This document shows, in pieces, positions 60,223 through 64,000 of a DNA stretch of 64,000 nt. Below the pieces are notes generated by a model. That model did not search any database. It had not been told where the DNA came from and saw only the letters and a program-made list of their open reading frames with translations. Both the position numbers and the translations under genes were made by a program. Source of the DNA: Streptomyces stelliscabiei (GTDB lineage: Bacteria; Actinomycetota; Actinomycetes; Streptomycetales; Streptomycetaceae); NCBI RefSeq assembly GCF_014873495.1, contig NZ_JADBGF010000001.1:8122001-8186000 (forward strand), given 5' to 3'. The stretch's first letter is position 1. Each line of letters opens with the position of its first letter.

Positions 60223-61227
60223 TCAGTGGCCGGCCGGCGGGCCCGTGGTGCCGCGGACCTCCAGCGTCGGCGTGGTCAGGACGACCTTGCCGGCGCGCGT
60301 CGGGTCGGCGATACGGTCCAGGAGGCACTGGGCGGCGGCCCGGCCGACGTCGTGGCTGGCGTTGTCCACGGTGGTGAGCCAGAGGTGGCGCAGGCGGGCG
60401 ACGTAAGTGTTGTCGTAGCCCACGAGGGAGAGGTCGCGCGGCACCTTCAGGCCCATCTCCTCGGCGGCGGAGAGGGCGCCCACGCAGGCCATGTCGTTGA
60501 ACGCCACGATGGCGGTGGGGCGTTCGCGGGCGCCGAGCAGCCGGACCGTGGCGCGGTAGCCGCCCTCCTCCGTCAGATCGCCCCGCTCGACGGACGCCAG
60601 GTCGCCCAGCCCGTGCTCGCGCATCACCGTCTCGAAACTGCGGCGCCGCAGCGCGCCGACGACACCCTCCCCGGCGATGTGCGCGATGCGCCGGTGCCCG
60701 AGGCCGAGGAGGTGCTCGGTGGCGAGGCGGGCGCCGAGCTGGTCGTCGCCCGCGACGACGTCCACATGGGGGAGCGTGGGCTCCCGGGCGCCCGCCACCA
60801 CGGTCGGGATGCGCCCGGCCGCCGTGCGCAGGGCCTCGGACGGCGGCAGGGTGCCGACCGCTATCAACCCGTCGACCCGCAGCTCCGTGAAGGTGCGGGT
60901 GAGGTCCTCGCCGAGCCGCCGGTTGAGATGGCCGTCGGCCAGCAGCATGCGCAGACCGTTGTCGTGCAGCCGGGAGTTGAGGCCGTCCAGCAGCTCCACG
61001 AACCAGGGGTTGCGCATGTCGTTGAGGAGGACGCCGACCGTGCGGGTGCGGCGCTCGCTCAGGCTGCGCGCGGCGGCGTTCGGCCGGTAGCCCAACTGGT
61101 CCACGGCCGTCAGCACGGCCTCCCGCTTCTCGGGGCGCACCTGGTCGGAGCCGCGCAGCACCAGGGAGACCAGTGACTTCGACACGCCGGCCCGCTCGGC
61201 GACGTCGCGGATGGTCGGGGGTCTCAT
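60223..61227 (-). CDS. LacI-family transcriptional regulator
   Basis: 334-residue repressor. The N-terminal helix-turn-helix 'TIRDVAERAGVSKSLVSLVL' and hinge helix 'RPNAAARSLSERRTRTVGVL' are followed by a periplasmic-binding-protein-like sensor domain ('DMRNPWFVELLDGLNSRLHD', 'LLGLGHRRIAHIAGE', 'AIVAFNDMACVGALSAAEEM', 'LVGYDNTYVARLRHLWLTTV'). It is divergent from the Gfo/Idh/MocA oxidoreductase gene, its likely target. Matching palindromes lie directly upstream of its start and in the shared gap. Confidence 0.95.
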   Translation of the reverse strand: MRPPTIRDVAERAGVSKSLVSLVLRGSDQVRPEKREAVLTAVDQLGYRPNAAARSLSERRTRTVGVLLNDMRNPWFVELLDGLNSRLHDNGLRMLLADGHLNRRLGEDLTRTFTELRVDGLIAVGTLPPSEALRTAAGRIPTVVAGAREPTLPHVDVVAGDDQLGARLATEHLLGLGHRRIAHIAGEGVVGALRRRSFETVMREHGLGDLASVERGDLTEEGGYRATVRLLGARERPTAIVAFNDMACVGALSAAEEMGLKVPRDLSLVGYDNTYVARLRHLWLTTVDNASHDVGRAAAQCLLDRIADPTRAGKVVLTTPTLEVRGTTGPPAGH

Positions 61228-61231
61228 GGCG

Positions 61232-61243
61232 TGGACCGTTCCA
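61232..61243. promoter_or_regulatory. LacI operator candidate, site 1 (TGGACCGTTCCA)
   Basis: 12-bp near-palindrome with a central CG-type dyad and TGGA/TCCA arms, five bases upstream of the LacI start codon, where binding would give autorepression. Matches sites at 61315 and 62618. Confidence 0.65.
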
Positions 61244-61314
61244 TAGCCGCGGCGCGCTTGTCAAAGGGGTTGACAGCCAGGAAGACAGGCCCGCATGGTG
61301 AGCGGCGTACGTTC

Positions 61315-61326
61315 TGGAACGGTCCA
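61315..61326. promoter_or_regulatory. LacI operator candidate, site 2 (TGGAACGGTCCA)
   Basis: Exact reverse complement of site 1, 72 bp centre-to-upstream in the divergent gap and 118 bp before the oxidoreductase ATG. Two such copies in one gap support a real regulator site. Confidence 0.65.
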
Positions 61327-61444
61327 AAACGCGGTCGACCACGCTCGCCGCGTACCGAACAAGCCCATGGCACGACCCCTCGCTCGGTCCACAGGTCGCG
61401 GAGACGATGCGAGGAGGTCCGGGCAGGGTCGAGGAAGGGCAGTC

Positions 61445-62596
61445 ATGGTGAGTGCGCTCGGTGTCGCCGTCGTGGGGTTCGGCTGGATGGGGCGGGTGCA
61501 CACCCAGGCGTACGCCCGCGTGATCCATCACTTTCCGCAGCTGTCCCTGCGGCCCGAGCTGGTCACCGTCGTCGAGGAGGTGCCCGGCCGCGCCGAGGAG
61601 GCCGCCCGGCAGTTCGGGTTCGCCTCGACCGCCCGGGACTGGCGCGAGGTGGCCGCCGACCCCCGCATCCGGGCGGTCAGCATCACCGCGCCGAACTTCC
61701 TGCACCGCGAGATCGGTGTCGCCATGGCCGAGGCCGGCAAGCACATCTGGATCGAGAAGCCGGTCGGGCTCACCGCCGCCGACGCCCGCGCCGTCGCCGA
61801 CGCGGCCGCCCGGGCCGGGGTCCAGGGGACCGTGGGCTTCAACTACCGCAACGCGCCCGCCGTCTCCACCGCCCGCGAGTTGATCGCCGCCGGCCGGATC
61901 GGCACCGTCACGCACGTTCGCATCCGTCTGTTCAGCGACTACGCCGCCCACCCCGAGGGCGCCCTGACCTGGCGCTACGAGCGGGAACGCGGCGGCAGCG
62001 GCGTCCTCGGCGACCTCGCCTCGCACGGCGTGGACCTGGCCCGTCATCTGCTCGGCGACATCACCTCCCTCACCGCCGACACCGCGATCTTCGTCCCCGA
62101 GCGGGCCCGGCCCACCGGCGCCACCGCCGGCCACACCCGGGCCTCGGGCGGCGAACTCGGCCCCGTGGAGAACGAGGACTACGTCAGCTGCCTCCTCCGC
62201 TTCGCCTCCGGCGCCCGGGGCGTCCTGGAGGCCTGCCGGGTCTCCGTCGGCGAGCAGAACAACTACGGCTTCGAGATCCACGGCACCGAGGGCGCCCTCT
62301 TCTGGGATTTCCGCCGCATGGGCGAGCTGGGCGTCAGCAGGGGTGACGCCTACCAGGACCAGTCCGTGCACACCCTCTTCGTGGGCCCCGGCCACGGCGC
62401 GTACGGCGCCTTCCAGCCGGGCTCGGCCAACGCCATGGGCTACGACGACCTCAAGGTCGTGGAGGCGTACAACTTCCTGCGCTCGATCGCGGAGGACACC
62501 CCGCACGGCACCACCCTCGCCGACGCCGTGCACAGCGCCACCGCGCTGGACGCGATGAGCCGCTCGGCCGAGTCGGGGGCGTGGGTGAACCTCTGA
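61445..62596 (+). CDS. Gfo/Idh/MocA-family oxidoreductase
   Basis: 383-residue NAD(P)-dependent sugar or polyol dehydrogenase. The N-terminal Rossmann motif is 'VAVVGFGWMGRVHTQAYARV'; the conserved 'AGKHIWIEKPVGLTAADARA' contains the catalytic EKP lysine; the C-terminal domain has 'GFNYRNAPAVSTARELIAAG', 'GSGVLGDLASHGVDLARHL' and 'FEIHGTEGALFWDFRR'. ATG 61445 follows GGAAGGG. Its closeness to a GntR regulator and an IolD gene suggests an inositol-related substrate, but sequence alone does not fix this. Control is likely by the divergent LacI protein. Confidence 0.93.
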   Translation: MVSALGVAVVGFGWMGRVHTQAYARVIHHFPQLSLRPELVTVVEEVPGRAEEAARQFGFASTARDWREVAADPRIRAVSITAPNFLHREIGVAMAEAGKHIWIEKPVGLTAADARAVADAAARAGVQGTVGFNYRNAPAVSTARELIAAGRIGTVTHVRIRLFSDYAAHPEGALTWRYERERGGSGVLGDLASHGVDLARHLLGDITSLTADTAIFVPERARPTGATAGHTRASGGELGPVENEDYVSCLLRFASGARGVLEACRVSVGEQNNYGFEIHGTEGALFWDFRRMGELGVSRGDAYQDQSVHTLFVGPGHGAYGAFQPGSANAMGYDDLKVVEAYNFLRSIAEDTPHGTTLADAVHSATALDAMSRSAESGAWVNL

Positions 62597-62617
62597 ACCG
62601 GGGGCGCGTGGAGTTCT

Positions 62618-62629
62618 TGGACCGTTCCC
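62618..62629. promoter_or_regulatory. LacI operator candidate, site 3 (TGGACCGTTCCC)
   Basis: Differs from site 1 only in the last base but lies in the 59-bp gap between two convergent 3' ends, where no promoter is expected. It could be an auxiliary looping site or chance. Confidence 0.4.
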
Positions 62630-62655
62630 GGACCTGAACTCCCCTGCGCTGGGGG

Positions 62656-63426
62656 TCAGTTGCGGACGAGGAGCTGGAAGTCGAAGGAGTAGCGCGAGGC
62701 CCGGTAGATGTGGGTGCCGTACTCCACCGCGCGGCCGGTGTCGTCGTACGCCGTGCGCTGCATGGTGAGCAGCGCGGCGCCCTCCGGCTCGCCGAGGCGT
62801 CCGGCCTCCTCGGGGGTGGCGATACGGGCGCCGACGCTCTGGTGGGCGCTGTGCAGGGTGATGCCGGCGTTGCGCATCATCCGGTACAGGCCCGTCGACT
62901 CCAGATGCTCGGTGGCGAGGTCCAGCAGCCCGCCCGGCACGAAGTTGGCCAGGTACGCCACCGGCTGGCCGTGGGTCAGGCGCAGCCGCTCGAAGAGGTG
63001 CACCTCGGCCCCCTCGGCGATGCCCAGGGCGGCCGCGACCTCGGCGGAGGCCTGCCGGACCTCGCTCAGCAGCACCCTGGTCGTGGGCTGCTGACCGGCC
63101 GCCTCCAGGTCGTCGTACAGGCTGCTCAGCTCCAGCGGCCGTTTCACCTGGCTGTGCACCACCTGCGTACCGACACCCCGGCGGCGTACGAGCAGGCCCT
63201 TGTCGACGAGCGACTGGATGGCCTGCCGTACGGTCGGGCGGGACAGACCGAGCCGGCCCGCGAGCTCGATCTCGTTGCCCAGCAGACTGCCGGGGCCGAG
63301 AGCGCCGTGCTCGATCGCCGACTCCAGCTGCCGGGCCAGCTGGTAGTACAGCGGCACCGGGCTGCTCCGGTCGACGCTGAGGCCGAGACTCCCTGTACTC
63401 CCCGTGGTCGCGCTGGTCACGCCCAT
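62656..63426 (-). CDS. GntR-family regulator with UTRA domain (HutC type)
   Basis: 256-residue regulator. The winged helix reads 'PVPLYYQLARQLESAIEHGA', 'GNEIELAGRLGLSRPTVRQA' and 'GLLVRRRGVGTQVVHSQVK'. The UTRA ligand domain has 'LFERLRLTHGQPVAYLANFV', 'GITLHSAHQSVGARIATPEE' and 'YGTHIYRASRYSFDFQLLVR'. It is followed upstream (same strand) by the IolD gene, so it may regulate inositol catabolism (inference). ATG 63426 is the natural start. Confidence 0.93.
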   Translation of the reverse strand: MGVTSATTGSTGSLGLSVDRSSPVPLYYQLARQLESAIEHGALGPGSLLGNEIELAGRLGLSRPTVRQAIQSLVDKGLLVRRRGVGTQVVHSQVKRPLELSSLYDDLEAAGQQPTTRVLLSEVRQASAEVAAALGIAEGAEVHLFERLRLTHGQPVAYLANFVPGGLLDLATEHLESTGLYRMMRNAGITLHSAHQSVGARIATPEEAGRLGEPEGAALLTMQRTAYDDTGRAVEYGTHIYRASRYSFDFQLLVRN

Positions 63427-63568
63427 GAGAGTAGCCGTCCGTCCGGATGACAGGAACCCCTGTCATCGCATTGTCCTGACATGGGCGGGAGAGTGGCGGG
63501 GAGGCCGGCCCGGGGATCGGCCGGGAGGTCGGTCCGGCGATTGGCGGAGGCCAGTACGGAGATCGGCC

Positions 63569-63720
63569 GGGAGACCGGTACGGGGTGGGCCGGGAGGCCG
63601 GCCCGGGGATCGGCTGGGAGACCGGTACGGGGTGGGCCGGGAGGCCGGCCCGGGGATCGGCTGGGAGACCGGTACGGGGTGGGCCGGGAGGCCGGCCCGG
63701 GGATCGGCCGGGAGACCGCT
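63569..63720. repeat. 47-bp minisatellite, three full copies plus a partial
   Basis: Units start at 63569, 63616, 63663 and 63710, each 47 bp apart and nearly identical (beginning GGGAGACCGGTACGGGGTGG). A decayed, related GGCCGGGAGGCCGG-rich tract precedes them from about 63480. The unit length is not a multiple of three and all frames give low-complexity peptides, so it is non-coding. It fills the 382-bp gap between the iolD 3' end and the GntR start. Confidence 0.92.
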
Positions 63721-63808
63721 ACGGGATCGGTCGCGGCTCCGACCGGAAGCGGGGGCCACCGAAGGGCACCGGTGTGCGGGCCCCTCGGTGGCCTTCGGTC
63801 GGGGCCCG

Positions 63809-64000
63809 TCAGAGATGGCGCCGCCGGCCGGCCGCCTCGCGGTCGTACGCCGCGCGTGCCTCGACGGCCGCCGGGCGGGAGGCCGTCTGCGCGACCGGGA
63901 CGTCCCACCAGGCCTCCGCCGGGGGAGCGGTGGGCGCCGGGTCGGTCTCGACGTACACACAGGTGGGCCGGTCCGAGGCGCGGGCCGTCGCGAGCGCCTC
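63809..64000 (-). CDS. iolD: 3D-(3,5/4)-trihydroxycyclohexane-1,2-dione hydrolase, C-terminal end (cut by window edge)
   Basis: The last 63 residues of a thiamine-diphosphate enzyme that opens the ring of trihydroxycyclohexanedione in myo-inositol breakdown. The end 'TCVYVETDPAPTAPPAEAWW', 'DVPVAQTASRPAAVEARAAY' and 'DREAAGRRRHL' matches the IolD C-terminus. The stop is TGA (complement of 63809-63811); the 5' part lies beyond 64000. It indicates that the iol cluster continues to the right of the window. Confidence 0.85.
   Translation of the reverse strand, partial: EALATARASDRPTCVYVETDPAPTAPPAEAWWDVPVAQTASRPAAVEARAAYDREAAGRRRHL

Noticed and set aside
63490..63960. Proline-rich minus-strand ORFs across the 47-bp repeat
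   Set aside because: The unit is not a multiple of three and the peptides change frame with each copy; the real gene here is the C-terminus of IolD in another frame.

Overview
The window is a chromosomal stretch from a Streptomyces-like actinomycete. The sequence is very rich in G+C and the third codon positions of real genes are almost all G or C. GTG and TTG starts are common, secreted proteins carry Tat and Sec signals, and the gene families (AldO-type alditol oxidase, DUF2637, PucR-linked xanthine dehydrogenase, FhuF-type reductase with an iron box) are typical of that genus. No rRNA, tRNA, CRISPR array, prophage or insertion sequence was recognised.

Positions 1-2022 hold the start of a homocysteine S-methyltransferase gene and a divergent amino-acid permease. 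Positions 2044-11932 form a plant cell-wall (pectin rhamnogalacturonan I / arabinogalactan) degradation block: a secreted beta-strand-repeat surface protein, two GH43 enzymes (one with CBM13), a PL4 rhamnogalacturonan lyase, a CE12-type acetylesterase and a DUF2264 protein. Positions 11877-18637 hold secreted proteins (a probable propeller, a nuclease/phosphatase-fold enzyme with a jacalin domain, a delta-60/DUF11/Ca-repeat protein), a TetR regulator and one decayed gene. Positions 18728-26333 are a same-strand sugar locus: ROK regulator, lipoprotein binding protein, two permeases and a GH2 beta-galactosidase. No ABC ATPase gene is present, so a shared ATPase must be assumed. The secreted enzymes could release galactose- and arabinose-containing oligomers that this transporter imports and the beta-galactosidase cleaves; that link is inference.

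Positions 26490-37609 hold an alditol oxidase, a D-2-hydroxyacid dehydrogenase, a radical SAM protein with unusual cysteine spacing, and a remarkable membrane protein that joins sigma-factor-like and zinc anti-sigma-like parts to an extracellular cellulose-binding domain. They are followed by an alpha/beta hydrolase, a 23-codon micro-ORF, RsgA, and an Ada/AlkA-Ogt DNA alkylation repair pair in which the glycosylase domain appears internally deleted.

Positions 37969-44416 hold regulatory and membrane genes: a PP2C-like probable pseudophosphatase, an RsbW-type ATPase, DUF2637, an iron-regulated siderophore reductase and a GntR regulator. Positions 44454-54423 are a purine catabolism locus (PucR, three xanthine dehydrogenase subunits, NCS2 permease, XdhC-type maturation factor). 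It is bracketed by two near-identical inverted copies of a dispersed palindromic element; a third relative lies at 10009-10092.

Positions 54536-60182 hold an acidic membrane protein, a methyltransferase, an SRPBCC protein, a cytochrome P450, an ankyrin protein, and a DoxX/MarR pair with three matching operators. Positions 60223-64000 look like the edge of an inositol-type catabolic locus: a LacI regulator with operator-like palindromes, a Gfo/Idh/MocA dehydrogenase, a GntR/UTRA regulator, a 47-bp minisatellite and the C-terminus of IolD.
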